A stretch of 64,000 nt of DNA from Paraburkholderia sp. BL9I2N2 (GTDB lineage: Bacteria; Pseudomonadota; Gammaproteobacteria; Burkholderiales; Burkholderiaceae), in the NCBI RefSeq assembly GCF_004339745.1, contig NZ_SMGP01000001.1:2046001-2110000 (forward strand), written 5' to 3'. Under the pieces are notes generated by a model, which was given only the letters and a program-made list of their open reading frames with translations, was not told where the DNA came from and made no database searches. A program made the position numbers and the translations under genes. Positions within the stretch are counted from its first letter, which is position 1, and each line of letters begins with the position of its first letter. Shown here piece by piece: positions 35,041 to 43,181 of this stretch.

Positions 35041-36390
35041 TTGCAAAGCGACCTACACGGCGGCTTGCGCGAATTCCTCGAACATCACCGGATCCATGAA
35101 GTGGAGTGCGTGATACCGGACATGACCGGCGTCGCGCGCGGCAAGATCGTGCCTAAGAACCTGTTTCTCTCGGAAGGCAAGATGCATATGTCGAATGCGC
35201 TGCTGATGATCACCGTCAACGGCGAATTCGCGAATTTCGAGCGCTTTGTCGGGCCGAGCGATCCCGACATGGTCTGCATTCCCGATCCGAACACGGTGCG
35301 CCTCGTGCCGTGGGCCATCGAACAGGTGGCCGTGGTGATTCACGACTGCGTCGGGCTGGACGGCAAACCGATCGGCATCTCGCCGCGCGCGGTATTGCGC
35401 CGCGTGCTGCAGCTTTACGAAGAGCGCGGCTGGCGCCCGGTGGTCGCGCCGGAGATGGAGTTCTATCTGATCGCGCAGAACAAGAATCCGCATGAACCGC
35501 TGCGCCCGCCGCTCGGCCGCGCGGGGCGCCACGAAGCCGGCCGCCAGTCGTTTTCGATAGACGCGGTCAACGAATTCGATCCGTTCTTCCAGGACCTGTC
35601 GCGTTTCTGCGAGATGACGCAGCTCGGCGTCGAGACGCTCGTGCATGAGGTCGGCGCCGGGCAGATGGAGATCAATTTTTCGCACGGCGACGCGCTCGAT
35701 CTCGCCGACCGCGTGTTCCTGTTCAAACGCGCGGTGCGCGAAACGGCCTTCCGTCACGGCATTTTCGCCACCTTCATGGCCAAGCCGATGGAGCACGAAC
35801 CGGGCAGTGCGATGCATATTCATCAAAGCATCGTCGATCGGGAAAGTGGCCTGAACATTTTTTCGCTGCCGGACGGCTCGGCGAGCCCGCTGTTTTTCAA
35901 CTATATCGGCGGCTTGCAGAAGTACATGCCGCAAGCCATGCCCATGTTCGCGCCGTACGTGAACTCCTACCGGCGCCTGTCGCGCTTCACCGCCGCGCCG
36001 ATCAACGTGCGCTGGGGTTACGACAACCGCACCTGCGGAATCCGTGTGCCGAACTCCGGGCCGGACGGCCGGCGGCTCGAAAACCGCGTGCCGGGCGTCG
36101 ACGTGAACCCGTATCTCGCCATGGCGGCCACCCTCGCCTGCGGTTATCTCGGCATGGTGGAGCAGCAGGAAGCGTCGACGCCGATGATCGAAAGCGCCTA
36201 CGACCTCGAGTACGAATTGCCGCGCGGTCTCGAAGACGCGCTCAAGGCGCTGTCGAAATGCAGCGAACTCGCCGAGGTGCTCGGCGACAGCTTCGTGCAG
36301 GCGTATTGCGCGGTGAAGGAAAAGGAATTCGAGACCTTCTCGCAAGGCATTACCGCGTGGGAACGCGAGCATCTGCAACTGCTCGTCTGA
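35041..36390 (+). CDS. Glutamine synthetase-like (gamma-glutamylpolyamine synthetase) protein
   Basis: 449 aa when started at the TTG at 35041, which has GGAG 6 bp upstream; an earlier TTG at 34930 would add 37 residues across a palindrome. GS fold: N-terminal beta-grasp with IPDMTGVARGK, catalytic barrel with EMEFYLI (glutamate metal ligands), EVGAGQMEINF and MHIHQSI (ammonia/metal site). It resembles PuuA/SpuI-type enzymes that glutamylate putrescine or other amines rather than making glutamine. The next gene is a class III aminotransferase, consistent with polyamine or amino acid breakdown. Confidence 0.85.
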   Translation: MQSDLHGGLREFLEHHRIHEVECVIPDMTGVARGKIVPKNLFLSEGKMHMSNALLMITVNGEFANFERFVGPSDPDMVCIPDPNTVRLVPWAIEQVAVVIHDCVGLDGKPIGISPRAVLRRVLQLYEERGWRPVVAPEMEFYLIAQNKNPHEPLRPPLGRAGRHEAGRQSFSIDAVNEFDPFFQDLSRFCEMTQLGVETLVHEVGAGQMEINFSHGDALDLADRVFLFKRAVRETAFRHGIFATFMAKPMEHEPGSAMHIHQSIVDRESGLNIFSLPDGSASPLFFNYIGGLQKYMPQAMPMFAPYVNSYRRLSRFTAAPINVRWGYDNRTCGIRVPNSGPDGRRLENRVPGVDVNPYLAMAATLACGYLGMVEQQEASTPMIESAYDLEYELPRGLEDALKALSKCSELAEVLGDSFVQAYCAVKEKEFETFSQGITAWEREHLQLLV

Positions 36391-36430
36391 GCGTGGACCG
36401 CCGCCGACAATCTGATTGGAGAGCGTGCAA

Positions 36431-37795
36431 TTGCAATTGAATACCCGTCACGGCATCAACTGGGAGCGTGCGCAAGCGCTCGTCGAACGCGAACGCCGCG
36501 CGTTCGTCGAGGCCATGCCGAAGTCGCGCGCGTTGTCCGAACGCGCGGCGCGTCACCTGCTGTTCGGCGTGCCGCTGCACTGGATGAACGACTGGTCGAC
36601 ACCCTTCTCGCTTTACGTCGAAGAGGCGCGCGGCGCCGCGTTCACCGATGTGGACGGTCACCGCTATGCGGACTTCTGCCTCGGCGACACCGGCGCGATG
36701 TTCGGCCATTCGCCGGCGCCCGTCGCACGAGCGCTCGCCGCGCAGGCGCAACGCGGTTTGACGACCATGTTGCCGGGCGAAGACGCCGCCTGGGTCGGCG
36801 AAGAACTCGCGCGCCGTTTCGGGCTGCCGTACTGGCAGTTCGCGATGACCGCGAGCGACGCCAACCGCTTCGTGCTGCGCTGGGCGCGCGCGGCGACCGG
36901 GCGCAAGCAGATCGTGATTTTCAACGGCTGCTATCACGGCACCGTGGACGACGTCTTCGTCGATCTGGTCGACGGCAAGCCGCAACAGCGCAACAGTTTG
37001 ATCGGCCAGGTGCACGACCTGCTCGGCAGCACGCGCGTCATCGAATTCAACGACCTGGCCGCCTTGGAAAACGCGCTAAAAGATGGCGACGTGGCCTGCG
37101 TGCTCGCCGAACCCGCGCTGACCAACATCGGCATGGTGCTGCCCGAGGCGGACTACTGGCGCGAGGCGCAAGCGCTGATGCGCCGCTACGGCACGCTGCT
37201 CGCCTTCGACGAAACGCACACGATCAGTTGCGGCCCCGGCGGTTATACGAAGGCGCACGGGCTCGAACCCGATCTGTTCGTGCTCGGCAAACCGGTCGGC
37301 GGCGGCTTTCCGTGCGCTGTATATGGCTTTAGCGCCGAATTCGCCGCGCGTGCCCAGCAGGCCAAGCGCGGTGCGCCGCCGGGACACTCCGGCATCGGCA
37401 CGACGCTCACCGCGAACATGCTGGCCATGAGCGCGATCCGCGCCACGCTCGCCGAGGTGATGACCGAGGCGGCATACGAGCATATGTTCGTGCTGGCGGA
37501 GCGCATCGAGAGCGGACTGCGGGACGCGATTGGGCGGCACGGACTTGCGTGGTGCGTGACGCGTGTCGGCGCCCGCAACGAATTCCAGTTCATGCCGACG
37601 CCGCCGCGCAACGGCAGCGAAGCCGGGCGCCAACTCGATCCCGAACTGGAACACGTCTTGCACCTTTATTTGCTGAACCGTGGCGTGTTGATCACGCCGT
37701 TTCACAACATGATCCTGGTCTGCCCGGAAACGTCGATAGAAGACGTGGACAAGCTGGTCGCCGCGTTCGACGCCTGCCTTGGCGAACTGACCTAA
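36431..37795 (+). CDS. Class III PLP-dependent aminotransferase
   Basis: 454 aa, close in build to glutamate-1-semialdehyde aminomutase and omega-amino acid transaminases. Cofactor residues are visible: DTGAMFGHSP, YHGTVDD, LAFDETHT with the ring-binding aspartate, and the Schiff-base lysine in LGKPVGGG around residue 290. Start is uncertain: TTG at 36431 follows GGAGAG at good spacing; TTG at 36416 lacks a site. 40 bp after the GS-like gene, so co-transcribed, and followed by an intrinsic terminator. Confidence 0.85.
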   Translation: MQLNTRHGINWERAQALVERERRAFVEAMPKSRALSERAARHLLFGVPLHWMNDWSTPFSLYVEEARGAAFTDVDGHRYADFCLGDTGAMFGHSPAPVARALAAQAQRGLTTMLPGEDAAWVGEELARRFGLPYWQFAMTASDANRFVLRWARAATGRKQIVIFNGCYHGTVDDVFVDLVDGKPQQRNSLIGQVHDLLGSTRVIEFNDLAALENALKDGDVACVLAEPALTNIGMVLPEADYWREAQALMRRYGTLLAFDETHTISCGPGGYTKAHGLEPDLFVLGKPVGGGFPCAVYGFSAEFAARAQQAKRGAPPGHSGIGTTLTANMLAMSAIRATLAEVMTEAAYEHMFVLAERIESGLRDAIGRHGLAWCVTRVGARNEFQFMPTPPRNGSEAGRQLDPELEHVLHLYLLNRGVLITPFHNMILVCPETSIEDVDKLVAAFDACLGELT

Positions 37796-37814
37796 AGTCG
37801 CGTCGACTTTTTTT
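37794..37814 (+). terminator. Intrinsic terminator after the aminotransferase gene
   Basis: AAAGTCG (37794-37800), loop CGT, CGACTTT (37804-37810), then four further T residues, giving a run of seven T. It overlaps the stop codon. Confidence 0.75.
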
Positions 37815-37848
37815 GCACCCTTTTTGAAGGGGTTTTGCATCGAGCATT

Positions 37849-38496
37849 ATGAAAACTTCGCGCCATCACACGCTGCAGGACCAGACCTACGACACGCTGC
37901 GGCAGTGGCTGACGATCGGACGCTTCGTGCCCGGCGAGCGCATCAAGATCCGCCACGTCGCCGCCGAACTCGGCGTGGGCGAAATGCCGGTGCGCTCCGC
38001 CTTGCAGCGCCTCGCGGCCGAATCGGCGCTCGTCAACGTGCCCAATTGCGGCGTGACGGTGCCGCATCTGTCGAAACAACAGTTCGACGATGTGCTGCGC
38101 GTGCGCCTGATTCTCGAAGGCCAGGCCGCCGAACTCGGCGTGCCGCATCTCACGGCGCACGACCTCGGCACGCTGGAAAAACTGAATGTGCAGATGGCGC
38201 AGGCGTTGCGCAGTGCCGACACTAAAGGCTATCTCGACGCCAACGAGGCATTCCATCTGATTCTGTACCGGGCGGCCGGCTCGCCGCTGCTGCTGGAGTT
38301 GATCGAAACCGTGTGGCTGCAGGTCGGGCCGATTTCGAATTTGCTGTTCGGCGAGGCGCTATTTGCCGATTCGCTTAATGATGCGCACGACGATCTGTTG
38401 AGCGCTGCCAGAGCGCGCGACGCTGCCGGCGTGCGGCGGGCGATCGAGCGTGACCTGAATCATGCTGCGACGTGCTTGCGGGCGCAGTGCTTGTAG
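37849..38496 (+). CDS. GntR-family regulator with FCD domain
   Basis: 215-aa regulator. The winged helix (residues 8-70) has GERIKIRHVAAELGVGEMPVRSALQRLAAE, and the all-helical FCD effector domain follows (about 80-210) with the metal-linked ANEAFHLILYRAAGSPLL and a C-terminal ERDLNHAATCL helix. It lies downstream of the GS-like/aminotransferase pair and probably represses it. The 3' end of this gene is followed by decayed copies of itself. Confidence 0.9.
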   Translation: MKTSRHHTLQDQTYDTLRQWLTIGRFVPGERIKIRHVAAELGVGEMPVRSALQRLAAESALVNVPNCGVTVPHLSKQQFDDVLRVRLILEGQAAELGVPHLTAHDLGTLEKLNVQMAQALRSADTKGYLDANEAFHLILYRAAGSPLLLELIETVWLQVGPISNLLFGEALFADSLNDAHDDLLSAARARDAAGVRRAIERDLNHAATCLRAQCL

Positions 38497-38642
38497 GCAT
38501 GCGATGGGTGATCGGGCGCAATCTTCCGAGTCGTGCAGCAATGTGTGTGCGGGCGCATTGCCCAAGATGCTCACTCTGAACCGTGCGACGGTGACTGAAC
38601 GCGACCTGCGCCACGCAACAACATATTTGCGCTTGCCGAGCC
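38442..38642 (+). repeat. Degenerate copies of the gntR 3' end
   Basis: Copy 1 (38442-38490) is the end of the gene. Copy 2 (38510-38561) keeps GTGCGGGCGCA-TGC and copy 3 (38593-38642) keeps GA-CG-GACCTG...TTGCGC. Copy 3 still encodes ERDLRHATTYLR against ERDLNHAATCLR in the gene, so protein-level similarity is visible. It looks like partial tandem duplication of the gene's end that then decayed. Confidence 0.5.
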
Positions 38643-38685
38643 TGAGGACGTTCCGACCTGAAGCACCGGAGTGACCTGGCCGCGC

Positions 38686-39582
38686 TCAGCCTTTTAGCGT
38701 CGCCTGCTCGAGAATCATGTCGTAAAGCGCCTGCGCCGCCGGCGACAACTGCGCGGTCTTGCGCGCCACGAGAACGAGCGTGCGCGACACGGCGGGATGC
38801 GTGAGCTCTACGGTGCGCACCGTCGGATACGCGCCCTTCTGAAGCGCGAGCGCCGGCACCACGGCCGCGCCCACGCCCTGCGCGACCAGCCCGACCGCCG
38901 TCGAACTGCGCTGCACCTCGTAAAAGGAGCGCAGCGCCAGTTCGCTCGTTTCCAGCGCGACGTCCAGTAACGCGCGGTTGCCGCTCACCTCGCCCGCAAA
39001 GATCAGCGGATAAGCCTGCAGCTGCTGCCAGGCGATGCGGCGCCGCTTGGCCAGCGGATGATGCTCGTGGCAGATCAGAACGTAGCGGTCCTCCGTGAGC
39101 GGCACGCTGGCCAGATCCGGATGATGCTCGCGCGCGATATTGATGCCGAACTCGACCTCCCGGCCCAAAACCGCCGCCTCCACCGCTGACGACGCGTGAT
39201 CGAGAATCCTGATGCGGTTATGCGGATACCGCGCCGAATACGCCTGCAGAATGCGCGGCAAATATTGCACGCCCACCGTCGGCACGCAGGCGATCGACAC
39301 ATCGCCGCGGCGCGCCACGCCGGTCTCGCGGATTTCGACCAGCGCGTCGGCCAGTTCACCGAGCAAGCGGCGCGCTTGCGGCAGAAAACTGCGCCCGATT
39401 TCGGTGAGCGCCATGGAGCGTGTGGTCCGCTCGATCAGCGTGACGCCGAGGTAGGTTTCGAGCTTGCGCAGACGCTGCGTGATGGCCGTTTGCGTGACGT
39501 GCAATGAATCGGCGGCGCTCTGGAAGCTGCCGCGATCCGCAATGGCGACGAACGCCTGAACGCCGAGCGTGTCGATTTTCAT
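38686..39582 (-). CDS. LysR-family regulator
   Basis: 298-aa LTTR. HTH near residues 18-45 (SFQSAADSLHVTQTAITQRLRKLE), then a periplasmic-binding-like effector domain with DVSIACVPTVGVQYLPRIL near residue 94. The full length and both domains are intact. Divergent from the tam gene, 146 bp apart, which may be its target. Effector unknown. Confidence 0.9.
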   Translation of the reverse strand: MKIDTLGVQAFVAIADRGSFQSAADSLHVTQTAITQRLRKLETYLGVTLIERTTRSMALTEIGRSFLPQARRLLGELADALVEIRETGVARRGDVSIACVPTVGVQYLPRILQAYSARYPHNRIRILDHASSAVEAAVLGREVEFGINIAREHHPDLASVPLTEDRYVLICHEHHPLAKRRRIAWQQLQAYPLIFAGEVSGNRALLDVALETSELALRSFYEVQRSSTAVGLVAQGVGAAVVPALALQKGAYPTVRTVELTHPAVSRTLVLVARKTAQLSPAAQALYDMILEQATLKG

Positions 39583-39728
39583 TAGAAAAATGAAGGAATC
39601 GGAATGATAAATTCATTTTACTCCGCCCTTGGGGGCGCTGAGAATGAGCGGATTGGATCGGTTCGAACCGTCGAAGAGACGCAATCGCCGCCCACCGATC
39701 CGGCCACCACGGACACAAGGAGCATCAG

Positions 39729-40505
39729 ATGACGTCGAAGAAGGATTGGCACGCGAAGCAGTACGTGTTGTTCGAAAACGAGCGCACCCGCCCGGTCAGG
39801 GATCTGCTGGCGGCCGTGCCGCCGACGGAGGTCAAGAGCGCGGTGGACATCGGCTGCGGACCCGGCAACTCGACCGAGACGCTCGCCGCGCGCCTGCCGG
39901 GCGCGGCGGTCAGCGGCATGGACAGTTCGCCCGACATGATCGAGGCGGCCCGCAAGCGTCTGCCGCAATTGCAGTTCGACGTGAGCGACATTTCCACGTG
40001 GGACGCGCCGGGACCGTACGACCTGATCCTCGCCAATGCGGTGCTGCAATGGGTACCCGACCACGAGCGGCTGTTTCCGTCGCTCGTGACGAAGCTCGCG
40101 CCGGGCGGCAGCCTCGCCGTGCAGATGCCGGACAATCTGGACGAACCCGCGCACCGTCTGCTGCGCGAAATCGCTGCGGACGGCCCTTGGGCCCACCAGC
40201 TCAAGGGCGTCGAGCGCACCATGCGCTACGGCGCCGGCTGGTACTACGCGTTGCTCGAACCGCTGTGCGCGCGGGTCGACGTGTGGCGCACCGTCTACCA
40301 TCACCCGCTCGCGGGCGGCGCGGACGCGGTGGTCGAATGGTTCAAGGGCAGCGCGCTGCGGCCGTTCCTCGCCGAGCTCGACGACGCCGGGCAAGCCGCT
40401 TTCTTGCAGCGTTACCGGGACGCGATCGCCGCGGCTTATCCTGCGCTCGCCGACGGCACGGTGCTGCTGCCATTTCCGCGGCTGTTCATCGTCGCCACCC
40501 GCTAG
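39729..40505 (+). CDS. tam: Trans-aconitate 2-methyltransferase
   Basis: 258-aa SAM-dependent methyltransferase that inactivates trans-aconitate, an inhibitor of aconitase. SAM motif VDIGCGPGNSTETLA (residues 39-53), the acidic motif GMDSSPDMI near 64-72, and the Tam family opening WHAKQYVLFENERTRPVRDLL are all present, as is LILANAVLQWVPDH. An AGGAG ribosome site lies just before the ATG. Monocistronic. Confidence 0.93.
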   Translation: MTSKKDWHAKQYVLFENERTRPVRDLLAAVPPTEVKSAVDIGCGPGNSTETLAARLPGAAVSGMDSSPDMIEAARKRLPQLQFDVSDISTWDAPGPYDLILANAVLQWVPDHERLFPSLVTKLAPGGSLAVQMPDNLDEPAHRLLREIAADGPWAHQLKGVERTMRYGAGWYYALLEPLCARVDVWRTVYHHPLAGGADAVVEWFKGSALRPFLAELDDAGQAAFLQRYRDAIAAAYPALADGTVLLPFPRLFIVATR

Positions 40506-40670
40506 CGGCGGCGGCCCGCGAGCGGGTGGCCGTGCCGGCTGTGGCGCCGGCGCGCGCCAGGGTACTCAGGAATTGCCCTGCTTGAATTCTGCGTGATATT
40601 GTTCAATGAAAGTGGGGAACGGCGACTCGCCGTTCTCACCGGAACGCAATTTTCAGCAGCGAGCGTCGCC

Positions 40671-41036
40671 ATGAGTGATGTACGCCATCATCTGAGTCCA
40701 CGAGACCGTTTGGAGCTGTTGTGCTGGCTCACATGCGGGAGTCTTGGCGCCTATTACCTGAATGAGGACTGGCCGGACGCGGCGTTTCATGTGCAGGCCG
40801 CGCATAAGTGGCTCGACCGGCGGGCGCGCGAGGCTGATTGGCTCACGATCGCCAAGTTGAGCGCTACCGCGGTGGAGATTGCGCGGCGGCATGCGCAGTT
40901 TGTCGAAGCGGATTGGGCGAGAGATGCGGTTGAGGAGATTCTTGATACTGATGAGCTCGATCCTCAAGCAAGGCTTGTGAGGCAAGTTATTGCGGATTGT
41001 CAGAGTGCTTTGGCGGATAAGAGGTTGGCGGATTGA
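40671..41036 (+). CDS. Hypothetical protein
   Basis: 121-aa cytosolic, mostly helical protein, acidic near its end. I do not recognise a family. The ATG at 40671 is preferred because the upstream part of the frame has no resemblance to protein. It ends 4 bp before the composite inverted-repeat element. Confidence 0.55.
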   Translation: MSDVRHHLSPRDRLELLCWLTCGSLGAYYLNEDWPDAAFHVQAAHKWLDRRAREADWLTIAKLSATAVEIARRHAQFVEADWARDAVEEILDTDELDPQARLVRQVIADCQSALADKRLAD

Positions 41037-41104
41037 TTTTGGGTTTTGGCCTTTTTCCTTGAAATCATGTCGGTCTATTGGCGTAGCCCCTGTGCGGGGC
41101 GGCA

Positions 41105-41137
41105 CCTACTTTCTTTGCATGCCGCAAAGAAAGTAGG
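41105..41137. repeat. Left hairpin of the composite element
   Basis: 14-bp perfect stem, arms at 41105-41118 and 41124-41137, loop 41119-41123. The right hairpin (41775-41806) has the same arms. Confidence 0.7.
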
Positions 41138-41774
41138 CAAAGAAATCGGCTTCACACCGCTAATTCTTAAGCGGGTCCCTCGCGCAGTCGCGGTAGTGGT
41201 GCATCTGGAATCCGTGCCCCCGCACATTCAGCCCCAGTGACAAGGCCGTCATTCTTCCGGCGGCGCTGCGCGCACCGTCGCGGTACTTCAAGTATTGCCC
41301 ATCGTTTTTTGCGTCAGCGGCACTTTCCAACTGCCGACCGTTTCTCGCGGCGCGGCTGCGCGTCGTGACCGTCCCAAGTCTTCGCGCCAACGGGAGTTTC
41401 CAAAGCCAGCGCTTTTCGCGCTCGCGGGTACTTCTCACGCTGCCAATCGTTTCGCGCGCTATCCGGCATTTTGCTAACGTTTCGTGCGCTACCAAGCATT
41501 TCTGAAACGACGGTCTCTTGCGCCGAGGGGCAGTTCTCGCATCCCCCACCGTGTTCCGACGCTTCGCCGAGGCGAAGCAGATGGCCCCCACCAAACCCAA
41601 ACGAACCACTGGTTTCAGTGCATACCCTTCCGACGCGCACGCAGTGCGAGGCGGGAAGTATGACAGCCTGGTCACGAACGCGGAGTGTGCGGGGGCACGG
41701 ATTCCAGATGGACCACTACCGTGGCTGCGCGGGGGACCCGCTTACAAGCTGGCGGTGTGAAGCCGCTTTCTTTG

Positions 41775-41806
41775 CCTACTTTCTTTGCGGCGGCAAAGAA
41801 AGTAGG
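41775..41806. repeat. Right hairpin of the composite element
   Basis: 14-bp perfect stem, arms at 41775-41788 and 41793-41806, loop of 4 nt. Same arm sequence as the left hairpin. Confidence 0.7.
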
Positions 41807-41911
41807 TGCCGCCCCGCACAGGGGCAACGCCAATAGACCGACAAGATTCCAAGGAAAGGCCCAAAACCCCAAAAAGACCACATCCAATTCAACCACCCAA
41901 AAAAACCAACC

Positions 41912-43126
41912 TCAAAAATTATGCCGCAGCCCCACAATCACAGAAACCTGCTTATCCGTATCCGAATTAACGATATTCGGAATCTGCGCCAGGTTCTCCG
42001 TCGCGCCGGTTGCCGGGTCAATCCCTAATCCAGCCCCCGAGGACTTCTGCCCAATCGCCACCGCATAAACAGCAGTGCGCTTGGACAAGCTATACACAGC
42101 ACCAAGGTTGATCTGATGCACGCGAGTAGAAGCACTGCCGCTCGGCTTGGCGTCATTGAAAATATAAGCAAACCCTAGCTGCAAATCCGGCGCGAGCGCA
42201 TAAGTCGTATTCAACTCGGCAATATCGAACGACACATCAGCCCCGGCAGGCCGCGCCGCACTCGCAAAGTACTGACTCTGCGACAACCGCGTATGCGTAT
42301 AGGTCACCGCCACATTCGCCTTGCCGAACGAATACGACCCCCCTGCCCCAAAAATCCGTACCTTGCTAGCATCCTGCAACAGACAATACGACGCGTCCGC
42401 ATTCGCACAACTGAAGTCGCCGATATAGCCACTCGTGCCCCCCAACGCCGCCTGCAATGGCTGATTCAACTCCAGATACCCCGCGCTCAGCGACAACGGT
42501 CCCTGCACATAATTCGCCGCCAGCGCCCACCCCTTGTTCTGCGAAAAATTCCCCGCCACGCCACCAAGGCTGAACAATCCCCCAACAGTCAACCCGCCAA
42601 AACTCGGACTGATGTACTTGATCGAATTGTTGAAGTTGAACGCCTCGTTCAGATTGTCGACGTCGCCGAAATGGGAACCGTACAACGTCGCCCAGTTATT
42701 ACTCGATGCATACGCGCCCATGTAGTCCGAGAACGGATCGTATTGACGACCGAACGTCAGCGCGCCATACGTCGAGTTGTTCACACCGACCCACGCATTG
42801 CGATTGAACAGCGTATTCGATTGCAGCATCGCGCCGCTTCCGATCAGAAAGCTGTTCTCCAACGCGAAATTGACCGTCGTGCCGCCGCCGATATCCTCCG
42901 TGCCGATCAAGCCCCAGCGCGACGGCACCAGATTGTCGCCCGCCAGTTGATAGTTCGCGTGTCCGTTGGTGTTGCCGTCGGCGAGCGTCGTCTGCTGGTT
43001 GTTCGTGTAGACGAGGCCGGCGTCGACCGTGCCGTAAAGCGTCACCGAAGATTGCGCGTGCGCGCCCATCGAAAGGCCGAACGCGGCCAACGCAAGCGCC
43101 GAGCGCTTGACGAAAGTGTCTGCCAT
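41912..43126 (-). CDS. Outer-membrane porin (Gram-negative trimeric porin, Burkholderia OpcP type)
   Basis: 404-aa beta-barrel porin. Signal peptide (residues 1-24, ending AHA) is followed by the typical QSSVTLYGTVDAGLVYTNN first strand; the repeated GLIGTEDIGGGTTVNFALENSF and LTFGRQYDPFSDYMG stretches mark loop 3 constriction. It ends with the terminal phenylalanine (LRHNF) needed for assembly. It passes small solutes across the outer membrane. Same strand as the downstream-acting permease gene 55 bp upstream, so it may belong with amine uptake. Confidence 0.92.
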   Translation of the reverse strand: MADTFVKRSALALAAFGLSMGAHAQSSVTLYGTVDAGLVYTNNQQTTLADGNTNGHANYQLAGDNLVPSRWGLIGTEDIGGGTTVNFALENSFLIGSGAMLQSNTLFNRNAWVGVNNSTYGALTFGRQYDPFSDYMGAYASSNNWATLYGSHFGDVDNLNEAFNFNNSIKYISPSFGGLTVGGLFSLGGVAGNFSQNKGWALAANYVQGPLSLSAGYLELNQPLQAALGGTSGYIGDFSCANADASYCLLQDASKVRIFGAGGSYSFGKANVAVTYTHTRLSQSQYFASAARPAGADVSFDIAELNTTYALAPDLQLGFAYIFNDAKPSGSASTRVHQINLGAVYSLSKRTAVYAVAIGQKSSGAGLGIDPATGATENLAQIPNIVNSDTDKQVSVIVGLRHNF

Positions 43127-43181
43127 GATTGTCTTGTCGAGAAGTGAGGTAGGTGGTTGTCGCGCGATTCGCGCGTTTCCC

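Larger units (their letters stand above)
41041..41870. repeat. Composite element with ~215-bp inverted-repeat ends and internal degenerate repeats
   Basis: The left arm (41041-41260) and the right arm (41652-41870, reversed) match at most positions. Each arm contains a perfect 14-bp stem of CCTACTTTCTTTGC with its complement (41105-41137, 5-nt loop; 41775-41806, 4-nt loop). The ~390-bp centre contains a loose 30-40-bp repeat (gaaa...gcgcgaaacg-type units on the minus strand, about 41290-41500). No transposase is encoded, and the short frames inside have no family resemblance. Structure suggests a non-autonomous mobile or multicopy repeat. Confidence 0.75.

Noticed and set aside
41295..41675. 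Several short frames inside the composite element
   Set aside because: No family resemblance and no ribosome sites; products of the inner repeats and inverted arms.
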